Notes: generated by a model not told the origin, from the sequence alone. Positions 53,229-62,645 are shown, numbered from the stretch's first letter. The stretch: 64,000 nucleotides of DNA from Stigmatella erecta (GCF_900111745.1 NZ_FOIJ01000003.1:186001-250000); one strand, 5' to 3'. Made by a program: numbers and translations.

Positions 53229-53825
53229 ATGTCCACTCTAGAGGATCCTACACCCCTCGTCCTCGCTTCCGCTTCGCCGCGGCGGCGGGAACTTCTGTCC
53301 CAGCTGGGCCTGCGCTTCACCGTGGCCGCGGCGGACCTCGATGAAACCCCGCTGAAGGGTGAAGCAGCGGATACTTATGTCCTGAGGCTGGCCCGCGCCA
53401 AGGCCCAGGCCGTGGCGGGCCGCTTCCCCGGTGCCTGGGTGCTGGCAGCCGACACCACCGTGGCCCTGGGGACGGAGTTGATGGGAAAGCCCGCAGACCC
53501 TGGCGAGGCCCACCAGATGCTCCGCCGCCTCTCGGGGCAGACCCATGCCGTTTACACGGGGGTGGCCCTCGCGGGCCGCGCCGAGGCCTCCACGGTGGTG
53601 CGCACCGCCGTCACCTTCCGGACACTGCAGGACGCGGAGATCGGCTGGTACGTGGGCACCGGCGAGCCCCTGGACAAGGCGGGGGCCTACGCGGTGCAGG
53701 GGCGCGGCGGGTTTCTCGTGGCCGCGCTGGAGGGCAGCCCCACCAACGTCATCGGCCTGCCCCTGGGGGAGACCCTGGAGCTGCTGACGCGCGCCGGCGT
53801 GCCGCTGGCCTGGAGCTCCCCATGA
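53229..53825 (+). CDS. maf: Maf-family nucleoside triphosphate pyrophosphatase
   Basis: A 198-residue house-cleaning enzyme that hydrolyses non-canonical or TTP/UTP-type nucleotides. Family motifs are [51 protein letters not shown] and [20 protein letters not shown]. Length is normal. Its stop overlaps the yggS ATG (ATGA), so the two are co-translated. Confidence 0.96.
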   Translation: MSTLEDPTPLVLASASPRRRELLSQLGLRFTVAAADLDETPLKGEAADTYVLRLARAKAQAVAGRFPGAWVLAADTTVALGTELMGKPADPGEAHQMLRRLSGQTHAVYTGVALAGRAEASTVVRTAVTFRTLQDAEIGWYVGTGEPLDKAGAYAVQGRGGFLVAALEGSPTNVIGLPLGETLELLTRAGVPLAWSSP

Positions 53826-54487
53826 GCGCCGTCGCGGAGCGGCTGGAGGACATCCGCGCCCGGGTGGCCGCGGCCTGTGCCCGCGCGGGGCGCCCGGTGG
53901 AGTCGGTGACGCTGGTGGCCGTGTCCAAGCTCAAGCCCGAGGCGCTCATCCGCGAAGCCTACGCGGCGGGCCAGCGGGACTTCGGGGAGAACTACGCCCA
54001 GGAGCTGCGGGACAAGGCCGCCGGGCTGGAAGCGCTGGCCGGGCTGCGCTGGCACGCCATCGGCGCCCTGCAGACCAACAAGGTGAAGTACGTGGCCCGC
54101 GCCGCCCACGCCTTCCATGCGCTGGAGCGGATGGACGTGGCCCGGGAGCTGTCCAAGCGCCGGGTGGAGGCCCCCCTACCCTGCTACATCGAGGTGAACC
54201 TCGGGGGCGAGCAGAGCAAGAGCGGCCTGCGGCCCGAGGCGCTGGGGGCCTTCCTGGAGGAGGCGCGCACGCTGCCGGGTCTCCGGCTGGAGGGGTTGAT
54301 GGCCCTGCCCCCTCCCACCGAGGACGGGGAGCAGGCGCGCGGTCACTTCCGGCGCCTGCGGGCGCTGGCCCGCGAGCATGGGCTCACGGGCCTCTCCATG
54401 GGGACGACGCATGACTTCGAGCTGGCCATCGAAGAGGGGGCCACGCTCGTGCGCGTCGGGACGGCCATCTTCGGCGAGCGGGACTGA
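53822..54487 (+). CDS. yggS: YggS-family pyridoxal-phosphate homeostasis protein
   Basis: A 221-residue PLP-binding TIM-barrel protein without known catalysis. The PLP lysine is in [10 protein letters not shown] near residue 36, with [12 protein letters not shown] and the C-terminal phosphate-binding [12 protein letters not shown]. Two normally conserved spots differ: the usual GHLQxNK reads GALQTNK, and the usual SMGMSxDFE reads SMGTTHDFE. Coupled to maf. Confidence 0.95.
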   Translation: MSAVAERLEDIRARVAAACARAGRPVESVTLVAVSKLKPEALIREAYAAGQRDFGENYAQELRDKAAGLEALAGLRWHAIGALQTNKVKYVARAAHAFHALERMDVARELSKRRVEAPLPCYIEVNLGGEQSKSGLRPEALGAFLEEARTLPGLRLEGLMALPPPTEDGEQARGHFRRLRALAREHGLTGLSMGTTHDFELAIEEGATLVRVGTAIFGERD

Positions 54488-54508
54488 GCGCGCCGAAGGG
54501 GGGAGCGC

Positions 54509-54718
54509 CTACAGCTCCTTGAACTTGAGCCGGCCGCTGTCGTTGATGCTCACCAGGAAGTCGTTGCCGCAGTAGTTGCAGCGCAGCTCCGCCCCGTCGG
54601 TGATGGGCTCATCCGTGGGGTTGTTGGCGTTGCACGTCGGACAGTCGAACTCCTTGAGGGGCTTGCCACTGCGGCCCTTCCCCTTGCTCCCTTTGTTGTC
54701 GTCATCCTCGAAGTCCAT
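54509..54718 (-). CDS. Small zinc-ribbon protein
   Basis: A 69-residue protein. An acidic/basic N-terminal stretch (MDFEDDDNKGSKGKG) precedes two Cys pairs, FDCPTCNANNP and LRCNYCGNDFLV, spaced as in zinc ribbons. The ATG at 54718 has GGAGG upstream; longer readings add unlikely sequence. Convergent with yggS. Function unknown; RNA polymerase- or ribosome-associated roles are common for such ribbons. Confidence 0.82.
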   Translation of the reverse strand: MDFEDDDNKGSKGKGRSGKPLKEFDCPTCNANNPTDEPITDGAELRCNYCGNDFLVSINDSGRLKFKEL

Positions 54719-54980
54719 GCGCCAACCCTCCTCACGCGAGCATTGAGCGACGGTGCCGGGGCACCGCCTGGCACCCAGGCTAGCAGCGGAGCAACCCCAC
54801 TGCCACATGCTCCCACCTCGGCAATCCCCCTTTGAATGCCCGGGGGGAACGCCCGTCCGGGGAATGGTCCGCTTCCGGCAATGATTGGGGGAGGCGGTTG
54901 GCGGCGCTCAGGCCGGCTGCCTACATTCTTCGCCCTACCGGCTGTCCGGAGGGCAGGATCCCGAGCGAGGGAGCTCAGAC

Positions 54981-55790
54981 ATGCACAAGCGGTTCACAGG
55001 TGCGATGACGGGACTGCTGTCCGGATTGCTGCTGATGGCGGGCACCGCCAGTGCCCAGGTGTCCAACCCGTCCTTCGGGCCTGGCGAGCAGGCGCTCTAC
55101 CGCGTCCAGTATCTGGGCGTGACCGCGGGCACCGCGCAGATCACCGTCGGCGCGCCAATGCAGCAGTGGGGCCAGAAGGTGTGGCCCATCATCTCCCTGG
55201 CGAAGACGGATTCGATGGCCAGTGCCTGGCCTATCAAGGACAAGTTCGTGACGTACTGGGGCGAGGACGGCCAGCGCTCGCTGGGCAGTGACTTCTTCGC
55301 CGACGAGAACCACAAGCGCCGCCGGCAGCGCATCCAGCTGGAGAACGGGGGCAAGTCCGCGAAGGTCTTCCGGCAGAAGGAAGGCACGCCGGCCAGCGAG
55401 TCCACGCACGAGCTGCCCGAGGGCACGATGGACGTGGCCAGCGCCGCGTTCGGGCTGCGCCGCCAGGGGCTCGCCGATGGCCAGGAGTACTCCGCCCCCG
55501 TCTTCACCGGCAGCAAGAGCTTCGTGATGCGCGCCAAGGTGGAAGGCCGCCAGCAGATGAAGACGCCGATGGGCCCGCGCGAGGTGTTCCGCGTGTCCGT
55601 GCAGACGGACTTCTCCGAGAAGCTGCAGACCCGCCGCGACATCACCCTGTACTTCACGACGGACCCCAGCCACGTGCCGGTGCGGCTCGAGGCGGACTTC
55701 GTGCTGGGTACCATCGTGGCGGAACTCACCGAGTACAAACCCGGCCGCCTGCTGACGATGAACCAGGTGGCCCGCAGCACCGACGGCTAA
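54981..55790 (+). CDS. DUF3108 exported protein (copy 1)
   Basis: A 269-residue exported protein with signal peptide MHKRFTGAMTGLLSGLLLMA, cleaved after ASA. The mature part has the DUF3108 pattern (GPGEQALYRVQYLGVTAGTA, MRAKVEGRQQMKTPMGPREV, DITLYFTTDPSHVPVRLEAD). This family is a periplasmic beta-sheet fold of unknown function. It is 18 bases upstream of the DUF4091 gene. The second DUF3108 gene lies downstream. Confidence 0.88.
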   Translation: MHKRFTGAMTGLLSGLLLMAGTASAQVSNPSFGPGEQALYRVQYLGVTAGTAQITVGAPMQQWGQKVWPIISLAKTDSMASAWPIKDKFVTYWGEDGQRSLGSDFFADENHKRRRQRIQLENGGKSAKVFRQKEGTPASESTHELPEGTMDVASAAFGLRRQGLADGQEYSAPVFTGSKSFVMRAKVEGRQQMKTPMGPREVFRVSVQTDFSEKLQTRRDITLYFTTDPSHVPVRLEADFVLGTIVAELTEYKPGRLLTMNQVARSTDG

Positions 55791-55808
55791 GCCGCGAAAG
55801 GTGGAGCG

Positions 55809-57485
55809 ATGGGAGCAGGATGGGCGTGGGTGCTCACGGCGGTGGTGGCCGCATCGCCGGAGCCGAAGGTGGAGCCGAAGGTCGTCTCTCCGCTGATCAA
55901 GGTCCGGCCCGGCGCCGCGGTGGAAGGCCGCGCCGAGGCCAAGCTGAGCGTGGCCCGCGGGGAGTGCGAGGCCACCCAGGTGGTGCTCCCCGGCGCCATC
56001 GAGCGCGTCACGGCCCAGCCGCTGACGCTCCGGGCCGAGGGCCAGTCCCTGACGGCCTCGGTCTGGCGCGAGGCCTACCTGGACGTGAAGACGCCGTCCA
56101 ACAGCCAGGGCCGCACAGGCCCCTGGCCCGACGCGCTCGTTCCCGTGGAGACGCCGGGAGAGCCGTCCCTGCCCACCGTCCTCTATGTGGAGGTGTGCGC
56201 CCCCGAGGCGCAGGCGCCCGGCAAGTACCGCGGGGAGCTGCGCGTGAAGGCGGACGCGAAGGCGATGACGGCCGTGCCCTTCACGGTGGAGGTGCAGCCC
56301 TTCGTGCTGCCCGCCACGGCCTCGCTGCCCACGAGCTTCGGCATCTCGCTCTACAGCATCTCCCGGGGCCATGGCCTGGCGCCGGAGTCCCCGGAGGCGC
56401 AAAAGCTGCTGCGGGACTACGCGCGGACCCTGCTGGAGCACCGGGTGAGCGCGCATGGCCTGAGCATGGATGCGCCGCCGGTGCGCTTCGAGAAGGGCCG
56501 CGCGGTGGTGGACTTCCAGGCCTATGACGCGGAGATGGCCCCCTTCCTCGACGGGAGCCTGCTGCCCTCTGGGGCCCGCTTCACCACCGCGGACGTGCGG
56601 GACAGCCGCAAGGCCAGCACCGAGGAAGAGAAGGTGGCGTACTACCGGGCCTTCGCCGAGCACTTCAAGAGCAAGGGCTGGGACGCCCAGCTCTTCTTCT
56701 ACGCCAAGGACGAGCCGAAGCCGGAGGACGTGCCCCTGGTGCACGCGCAGTCGAAGCGGGTGCGCGCGGCCGGGAAGATTCCCGTGCTCGTCACCTCCCC
56801 GCTGGACGAGGCCCTGAAGGGAACGGCGGACATCCTCACCCCCACCCTCAACTGCTTCTTCCCCCGGCCGGGGCCCCAGACGTGCCGCAACATCCTGCCG
56901 ATCGCCAAGCTGCGCGCGCGCCTGCCCGCGGACGCCAAGGTCTGGTGGTACCAGAGCTGCAACTCCCACGGCTGCAACGGCGGGCCCATCGCCGAGGCCG
57001 CCACCGAGCGGGCCTATACCGGCTGGGCCTCCTACATGGTGGACCACCCCGCCCCCCTCAACCGGGCCATGGGGCCGCTGGCGTTCCTCACCGGGGTGGA
57101 TGGCGAGCTCTATTTCGACACCGTCTTCGCCTACAACACGCAGGACCCCTGGAAGAACCTCTTCGAGTTCGGGGGTAACGGCGACGGCACCCTCTTCTAC
57201 CCGGGCACCCCCCAGCGCCTGGGCACCTCCACGCACCAGCCCGTGGTGTCCCTGCGGCTCAAGCACCTGCGCGACGGGCTGGAGGACTACGAGTACCTCC
57301 ACCTGCTGGCGAAGCTCGGGGATGCGGAGAGCGCCAAGGCCCTGGCGCGGCGGCTCACCCGCTCGGGCTATGAAATCGAACCATCTCCCGCCGAATGGGA
57401 GACCGTCCGCCAGGCCCTGACTTCCCGGCTTCGCGCCCGCTGGGAAAACTCCGAATATGCGAAGCGCCCGGGCGTCTCCCGTTGA
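55809..57485 (+). CDS. DUF4091 glycoside-hydrolase-like exported protein
   Basis: A 558-residue protein with an N-terminal signal-like stretch (WAWVLTAVVAAS). An N-terminal beta domain (ARGECEATQVVLPGAIERVT) precedes a TIM-barrel-like domain and the hallmark C-terminal motif LKHLRDGLEDYEYLHLLAKL, shared by DUF4091 and GH123-like proteins. The region WDAQLFFYAKDEPKPEDVP has the acidic pair expected of such barrels. Activity on a surface glycan is plausible but unproven. Flanked by two DUF3108 genes on the same strand. Confidence 0.9.
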   Translation: MGAGWAWVLTAVVAASPEPKVEPKVVSPLIKVRPGAAVEGRAEAKLSVARGECEATQVVLPGAIERVTAQPLTLRAEGQSLTASVWREAYLDVKTPSNSQGRTGPWPDALVPVETPGEPSLPTVLYVEVCAPEAQAPGKYRGELRVKADAKAMTAVPFTVEVQPFVLPATASLPTSFGISLYSISRGHGLAPESPEAQKLLRDYARTLLEHRVSAHGLSMDAPPVRFEKGRAVVDFQAYDAEMAPFLDGSLLPSGARFTTADVRDSRKASTEEEKVAYYRAFAEHFKSKGWDAQLFFYAKDEPKPEDVPLVHAQSKRVRAAGKIPVLVTSPLDEALKGTADILTPTLNCFFPRPGPQTCRNILPIAKLRARLPADAKVWWYQSCNSHGCNGGPIAEAATERAYTGWASYMVDHPAPLNRAMGPLAFLTGVDGELYFDTVFAYNTQDPWKNLFEFGGNGDGTLFYPGTPQRLGTSTHQPVVSLRLKHLRDGLEDYEYLHLLAKLGDAESAKALARRLTRSGYEIEPSPAEWETVRQALTSRLRARWENSEYAKRPGVSR

Positions 57486-57512
57486 GTCCGTTTCCCCGCC
57501 GCTCCTGAAAGA

Positions 57513-58400
57513 ATGATCTCCATGCGCTCAGCCCTCGCGGCCAGTTTCCTCCTGCTCGCCACCACCACCTACGCCCAAGGGGCCGCGCAGCCCGAGGACA
57601 AGGAGCCCGAAGCCGCGCAGGCCGCCCCCGCCACCGCCAAGGTGGCCCTGTGCCCCACCGCCCTGCCCACGCTGACCAGCCCCCTGGCCTTCATGCCCGG
57701 CGAGGACCTGGAGTTCGACCTGGATGCCATGGGCGCCCAGGCGGGGAAGATGTCGATGCGCACCCACCGCCCCGACAACGGCGTGCTGCCCGTGCAGATC
57801 GACGTGCAGAGCAATGCCTTCTTCTCCAAGGTGCGGCGCGTGAAGGGCTCCGCGGTGAGCTACCTGCACCCGCGCACGCTGCGGCCCTCGCGCTACGTGG
57901 AGAACGCCACCGAGAACGACGTGCAGCGCAAGGTGGACGTGGCCTTCGGCGCCAAGGACCGCTCCGTCAAGGTGGACTACACCCTGGGCGGGCGCTCCGG
58001 GCGCTACCTCTACACCTATGACAAGGACGGGCTGGATGTGGCCGGCGCCATCTACCTGATGCGCCAGCTGCCCATGAAGGAGGGCCTGCCCCTGTGCTTC
58101 GACGTGTACGGCATCCGCAAGCTGTGGCGCATGACGGGCGTGGTGGAGAAGCGCGAGCACGTCTCGCTGCCCATTGGCGAGTTCGAGGCCTGGTACCTCA
58201 AGGGCACCGCGGTGCGCCTGGACCGGCCCTCGATTCAGCGCGAGGTGCACGTGTGGATTTCCGACGACGCGCGCCGCCTGCCGCTCGTCGCCGTGGGCAC
58301 CGTGGACGTGGGCGCCGTGCGCGCCACCCTCACCGCCTACTCGCGCCCCGGCGACAAGAAGCAGCGCGCCCAGACGGGCAAGGAAGAACTCAAGTGGTGA
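57513..58400 (+). CDS. DUF3108 exported protein (copy 2)
   Basis: A 295-residue exported protein with signal peptide MRSALAASFLLLATTTYAQ. The mature part again has DUF3108 elements (FMPGEDLEFDLDAMGAQAGK, VDYTLGGRSGRYLYTYDKDG, LPIGEFEAWYLKGTAV, VHVWISDDARRLPLVAVGTV). Its start could be 57513 or 57522 (second ATG). It is only distantly similar to copy 1. The gene is followed by a hairpin and the iron-type promoter. Confidence 0.87.
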   Translation: MISMRSALAASFLLLATTTYAQGAAQPEDKEPEAAQAAPATAKVALCPTALPTLTSPLAFMPGEDLEFDLDAMGAQAGKMSMRTHRPDNGVLPVQIDVQSNAFFSKVRRVKGSAVSYLHPRTLRPSRYVENATENDVQRKVDVAFGAKDRSVKVDYTLGGRSGRYLYTYDKDGLDVAGAIYLMRQLPMKEGLPLCFDVYGIRKLWRMTGVVEKREHVSLPIGEFEAWYLKGTAVRLDRPSIQREVHVWISDDARRLPLVAVGTVDVGAVRATLTAYSRPGDKKQRAQTGKEELKW

Positions 58401-58424
58401 GCCACCGCCCCCGCTGAACCGCCC

Positions 58425-58446
58425 CCACCGGCCCCGGTCCCGGTGG
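58425..58446 (+). terminator. Hairpin after the second DUF3108 gene
   Basis: CCACCGG (58425-58431) pairs with CCGGTGG (58440-58446) across an 8-base loop, followed by ATGGTTTT. It separates the DUF3108 cluster from the iron-type operon. The T-run is short. Confidence 0.5.
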
Positions 58447-58452
58447 ATGGTT

Positions 58453-58490
58453 TTGACTCAAACTGATTCTGATTTGCATAATCGTTTTCG
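58453..58490 (+). promoter_or_regulatory. Promoter overlapped by a Fur-box-like operator
   Basis: TTGACT (58453-58458), 18 bases, then CATAAT (58477-58482) make a good sigma-70 promoter. Between and over the -10 box, the sequence CTGATTCTGATTTGCATAAT (58463-58482) resembles known Fur boxes (GATxATGATTTGCATTATC type). Position over the core promoter fits iron repression of the porin-imelysin-di-haem operon that follows. Confidence 0.55.
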
Positions 58491-58514
58491 CACGGCTAGG
58501 GTGCGCGCCGTCCG

Positions 58515-59846
58515 ATGCGCCCTGCTCTTTTGCTTGCCGTGCTGTTGTCCGCCGTTCCCGCTTGGGCCGATCCGCCCCCTCCCGCCAGCGCCGAGACGCC
58601 CACGGAGGAGAAGGAGGCGCCGAAGCGGCCCCGCCTGGAATTCAAGATGTCGGGCTATGGGGATTTGCAGTTCACCTACCACAACTACGGTGAGAACCAG
58701 AACCGCGTGGGGGGCTCGCAGCGCGACTCGCGGATGACGTTCGACACCACCCGCCTGGCGCTGGAGCTGGAGGCGGAGCTGCCCGAGTACGGCCTCGAGG
58801 CCGAAATCGAGGTGGAGTTCGAGCACGGTGGCACGGGCTCCTCGATGGAGCTCGAGTACGAGGAGTTCGGCGAGTTCGAGATGGAGGTGGAGAAGGGCGG
58901 CGAGGTGGTGGTCGAGGAGCTCGTCCTCAAGAAGAAGTTCGGCCCGCGCTTCTCCCTGGCCATCGGGCGCTTCTACGTGGCGGTGGGCACGCTGAGCGCG
59001 TACTCCCGCCCCACCGACTACCTGGCCACGGTGCGCTCGGAGTCCGAGACGCTCATCCTGCCCAACACCTGGCACGAGATGGGGCTGCAGGCCCGGGCGA
59101 ACCTGGGCGCGGTGAAGCTCACCGCGCAGGCCGTCAACGGCCTGGACTCCACGGCCTTCAACTCCCAGCGCTGGGTGGCCGAGGGGCATCAGCTGCGCTT
59201 CGAGATGGTGCGGGCCCGGGACATGGCGCTGGTGCTGCGCGCGGACGTGGACCGCTTCGAGGGCATCGTCTTCGGCGCCTCGGGCTACTACGGCGGCACC
59301 ACGCGCAACCGGCCCAAGCCGGACCTCGTCAAGTCGTGCGAGGCGTCCGGCGACGGCCGCCAGGTGGCCCCGTGCGGCTATGTGCCCGGGGGCCTGCTCA
59401 TCCTCGATGCGCACCTGTCCGTGGAGAAGGGCCCCTGGCGCGCCAAGGCGCTGGTGCTCTGGGGCAACCTCCAGAACGCGGATGACATCTCCGCGCGCAA
59501 CTCGCGCCTGTCCAACTTCCTGAACGTGACGCGCACCCCCGTGGCGGAGCACGCCCTGGCCACCTGGGCCGAGCTGGGCCGCGACGTGGCCCCGGCGCTC
59601 GGGCTCGGCAGGGACCACGGGGTGGAGCCCTTCGTGCGCTTCGACTACGTGGACTCGCAGTTCAAGCCGCGCGCGGACCTGTTCGACAACCCCCGCTTCG
59701 CCCGCTCCATCTACACCGTGGGCGTGGCCTACACGCTGGCGGATCTCTTCTTCGCCAAGTTCGACTTCGGGCACCGCCGCCTGGGGGACTCCTCGCGCTT
59801 CCGGCCCGAGAACACCCTGCGCCTGTCCACCGGCTTCTCCTACTGA
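58515..59846 (+). CDS. Outer-membrane porin-like protein of an iron-type operon
   Basis: A 443-residue protein with signal peptide MRPALLLAVLLSAVPAWA. The mature part shows alternating amphipathic strands (FKMSGYGDLQFTYHNYGENQ, RFSLAIGRFYVAVGTLSAYS, AKALVLWGNLQNADD) and ends in Tyr after LRLSTGFSY, as in phosphate- or iron-related porins. An unusually acidic stretch lies near residues 95-140 (EFEHGGTGSSMELEYEEFGE). First gene after the Fur-box-like promoter. Confidence 0.88.
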   Translation: MRPALLLAVLLSAVPAWADPPPPASAETPTEEKEAPKRPRLEFKMSGYGDLQFTYHNYGENQNRVGGSQRDSRMTFDTTRLALELEAELPEYGLEAEIEVEFEHGGTGSSMELEYEEFGEFEMEVEKGGEVVVEELVLKKKFGPRFSLAIGRFYVAVGTLSAYSRPTDYLATVRSESETLILPNTWHEMGLQARANLGAVKLTAQAVNGLDSTAFNSQRWVAEGHQLRFEMVRARDMALVLRADVDRFEGIVFGASGYYGGTTRNRPKPDLVKSCEASGDGRQVAPCGYVPGGLLILDAHLSVEKGPWRAKALVLWGNLQNADDISARNSRLSNFLNVTRTPVAEHALATWAELGRDVAPALGLGRDHGVEPFVRFDYVDSQFKPRADLFDNPRFARSIYTVGVAYTLADLFFAKFDFGHRRLGDSSRFRPENTLRLSTGFSY

Positions 59847-59867
59847 CCCGTGAAGGAACCCCCGCCC

Positions 59868-60965
59868 ATGCTCTTCTCCCGCTCCTGGCTCCGTCCCCTG
59901 GCCCTCACCGGCGCGCTCGCGCTCCTGTCCTGCGGGGACGATGACTCCACCCCGTCCACGGACGCCTTCGACAAGGAGATCATCGTTCACTTCGCCGATG
60001 ACGTGGTGGTGCCCACCTACCAGCAGCTCGCCGCGCGGCTGGAGGCCCTGGACACGGCGTCCACCGCGCTCGCTGCGGGGCCCACCGCCGAGCGCCTCGC
60101 CGCCGCCCGGAAGGCCTGGTTCGACGCCCGGGTGCCGTGGGAGCAGAGCGAGGGCTTCCTCTTCGGCCCGGTGGACTCGTTCGGCTATGACCCGGCGCTG
60201 GACAGCTGGCCGGTGAACCGCTCGGACCTGGATGCGGTGTTGGCCGGCAACCGGGACTTCACCCCGGAGTACGTGGGCAACCTGGAGGACACGCTCAAGG
60301 GCTTCCACACCGTGGAGTACCTGCTCTTCGCGCGCAACCCCAGCACGGGCGCCGAGAAGACGGTGCAGGACTTCACCCAGCGGGAGTTCGCCTACCTGAA
60401 GGCCATCTCCACGCAGCTTAAGGACATTGGCGCCGCGCTGGCGAACGCCTGGACCCAGTCCGTGGGCGGCCGCCCTCCGTACCGCGACGCCTTCGCCAAC
60501 GCCGGGGAGGAGGGCAACACCTTCTACCCTTCCGTGCAGAACGCGGCCCAGGAGATGGTGGGTGGTATCGTCAACATCCTGGACGAGGTGGCCAACGGGA
60601 AGATCGCCGACCCTTATGATGCGAAGGACCCGGAACTCGTCGAGAGCCAGTTCGCCTACAACTCGCTGTCCGACTTCACCAACAACATCCGCAGTGTCGA
60701 GAACGCTTACCTGGGCCACCTGCCCGGGGCCACGGCCAAGGGCCCCTCTCTCGCCGACTTCGTGAAGGACGCGAATCCGGAGCTGGACACCCGGATCCGC
60801 CAGGAGCTGACCGATGCCATTGCCGCCCTTGCCCTCGTCCCCGAGCCCTTCCGCGAGTCCATCCAGGATCCGAACGCCGCGGACGAAATCGAAGCCGCCC
60901 AGGAGGCCATCCGCAAGGCGCAGAACACCTTCCAGACGGATGTCACCCGGCTCATCAACCGGTAG
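59868..60965 (+). CDS. Imelysin-family iron-uptake lipoprotein
   Basis: A 365-residue exported protein. Signal MLFSRSWLRPLALTGALALL with lipobox LLSC. The imelysin signature GxHxxE appears as GFHTVEYLLF near residue 140, and the helical-bundle motif PWEQSEGFLFGPVD is present. These proteins (EfeO/IrpA-like) bind iron at the surface or periplasm. The ATG at 59868 is preferred to the GTG at 59850, which lacks a ribosome site. It lies 21 bases after the porin gene and 4 before the di-haem gene. Confidence 0.92.
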   Translation: MLFSRSWLRPLALTGALALLSCGDDDSTPSTDAFDKEIIVHFADDVVVPTYQQLAARLEALDTASTALAAGPTAERLAAARKAWFDARVPWEQSEGFLFGPVDSFGYDPALDSWPVNRSDLDAVLAGNRDFTPEYVGNLEDTLKGFHTVEYLLFARNPSTGAEKTVQDFTQREFAYLKAISTQLKDIGAALANAWTQSVGGRPPYRDAFANAGEEGNTFYPSVQNAAQEMVGGIVNILDEVANGKIADPYDAKDPELVESQFAYNSLSDFTNNIRSVENAYLGHLPGATAKGPSLADFVKDANPELDTRIRQELTDAIAALALVPEPFRESIQDPNAADEIEAAQEAIRKAQNTFQTDVTRLINR

Positions 60966-60969
60966 TGCG

Positions 60970-62289
60970 GTGTCCCGGGCGCTCCTGCTCTCCACGGTGA
61001 CGGCGCTGCTCGCCGGCTGTGGCGAACAGGAGCCCCCCCGGGCCGGCGGCGCCACCACCATCGACAACCGCACCTCGCTGGCGTTCGCGCAGCCGGCGCC
61101 CCACCTCACCGAGGAGGGGCTGGCGCTGCACCGCGCCGGGGATGCGGCCTTCGCGGCCCTCTTCGTCCCGGGCCCCGCCCCGGTGAACCCCGGGCTCGGC
61201 CCCCTCTTCAACAACAACTCCTGCAACGCCTGCCACCTGCGCAACGGGCGCGGCATGCCGGTGATGGGGCCCGGCCCCCAGCGCACCCAGCTGCTCGTGC
61301 GCGTCAGCATGCCCGAGGGCACCCCCACCCACCCCCACGGCCCCGTGCCCGTCCCGGGCCTGGGCACCCAGATCGCCGACCAGGCCAACTACGGGTTGGT
61401 GCCGGAGGCCTCCGTCCGCCTGGAGTGGGTGGAGACCGAGGGCGCGTACGCGGATGGCACCCGCTACACGCTGCGCGCGCCGCGCCTCCACATCACCCCC
61501 AGCGATGGCTCGGCGCTGCCCGCGGGCATGCTCACCTCGCTGCGCCTGCCGCCCCCCGTGTTCGGGCTGGGGCTGCTCGAGGCCGTGGAGCTCTCCACGC
61601 TCCAGGCCATGGCGGACCCCACCGACAAGAACCGGGACGGCATCTCGGGCCGCCTCAACGAAGTCTGGGACGTGCAGCGCCAGGCGCTGGTGCCCGGACG
61701 GTTCGGGCTGAAGGCCAACAGCCCCACCCTGCTCCAGCAGTCGGCCGAGGCCTACCTGAACGACATGGGGGTGACGACGCCCCTGTTCCCCGAGGCGGAT
61801 GGCACCCACGAGCTTCCCCTCCGGACGCTGGAGGCCGCGGCCTTCTACGCGCGCACGCTCGCGGTGCCGGCGCGGGACCTGCTCGGCGATGCGGAGACCC
61901 AGCGGGGCGAGGACCAGTTCCAGGCCCTGGGCTGCGAGCGGTGCCACCGGGAGACGCTGCACACCGGCCCCGATGCGCTCGCGGACCTGAGCCACCAGCG
62001 CATCCACCCGTACACGGACCTGCTCCTGCACGACCTGGGGCCGGGGCTCGCGGATGGCCGTCCGGATGGAATCGCCACCGGGCAGGAGTGGCGCACCGCG
62101 CCGCTGTGGGGCCTGGGGCTCACCCAGACGGTGCTGCCCTACTCGGGCTACCTCCACGATGGCCGGGCCCGCACGCTGGAGGAGGCCATCCTCTGGCACG
62201 GCGGCGAAGCGGAGCGCTCCCGGGAACAGTTCCGGAAGCTGCCGGTCAGCGACCGAACGGCGCTGGTGAAGTTCCTGGGCTCGCTCTGA
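60970..62289 (+). CDS. Di-haem (DUF1111) oxidoreductase lipoprotein
   Basis: A 439-residue exported cytochrome. Start GTG 60970 gives a signal with lipobox LLAGC. Two c-type haem sites are seen: NSCNACHLRNG near residue 82 and GCERCHRET near residue 320. The family (DUF1111, often called thiol oxidoreductase) is typically linked to imelysin in iron operons, as here. It may oxidise or reduce iron at the envelope. Its end overlaps the convergent small gene at 62246. Confidence 0.93.
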   Translation: MSRALLLSTVTALLAGCGEQEPPRAGGATTIDNRTSLAFAQPAPHLTEEGLALHRAGDAAFAALFVPGPAPVNPGLGPLFNNNSCNACHLRNGRGMPVMGPGPQRTQLLVRVSMPEGTPTHPHGPVPVPGLGTQIADQANYGLVPEASVRLEWVETEGAYADGTRYTLRAPRLHITPSDGSALPAGMLTSLRLPPPVFGLGLLEAVELSTLQAMADPTDKNRDGISGRLNEVWDVQRQALVPGRFGLKANSPTLLQQSAEAYLNDMGVTTPLFPEADGTHELPLRTLEAAAFYARTLAVPARDLLGDAETQRGEDQFQALGCERCHRETLHTGPDALADLSHQRIHPYTDLLLHDLGPGLADGRPDGIATGQEWRTAPLWGLGLTQTVLPYSGYLHDGRARTLEEAILWHGGEAERSREQFRKLPVSDRTALVKFLGSL

Positions 62290-62623
62290 GCAGCCCCGAG
62301 GCCTTCGAGAGCCGGCGGCGCACCTGCGTCACCACGCCCATCAAGGTATCGAGCCGCTGCAGCACCCGCTGCTCATCGGCCACCGAGAGCAGCGCGAAGG
62401 GCGAGGGCTGCTCCGCCCCCAGCGCCTCGATGACCTCGGAGAAGTGCGCCTCCACGTCCCCCAGGGCATCGAGCCCTTCCCGGAGGTCATCCTCCAGGAG
62501 CTCCACGAGCACCACCGCGTCCGCGCGGGCCGGGAGCGCCGCGGACAGGCTTTCCACGGCCTCACGCAGCGGATCACTCCGCGGGGTGGAGGGACGGGAG
62601 AGGGCGGCAGCAAACGTCGGCAT
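62246..62623 (-). CDS. Small helical protein of unknown function
   Basis: A 125-residue, helix-rich acidic protein (LREAVESLSAALPARADAVV, LVELLEDDLREGLDALGDVE, RVLQRLDTLMGVVTQVRRRL). No signal peptide or motif. It overlaps the 3' end of the di-haem gene by 44 bases in convergent orientation. Codon bias supports coding, but the function is unknown. Confidence 0.62.
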   Translation of the reverse strand: MPTFAAALSRPSTPRSDPLREAVESLSAALPARADAVVLVELLEDDLREGLDALGDVEAHFSEVIEALGAEQPSPFALLSVADEQRVLQRLDTLMGVVTQVRRRLSKASGLLRASPGTSPAPFGR

Positions 62624-62645
62624 GAACAGGACGCTACAGCCCTGT

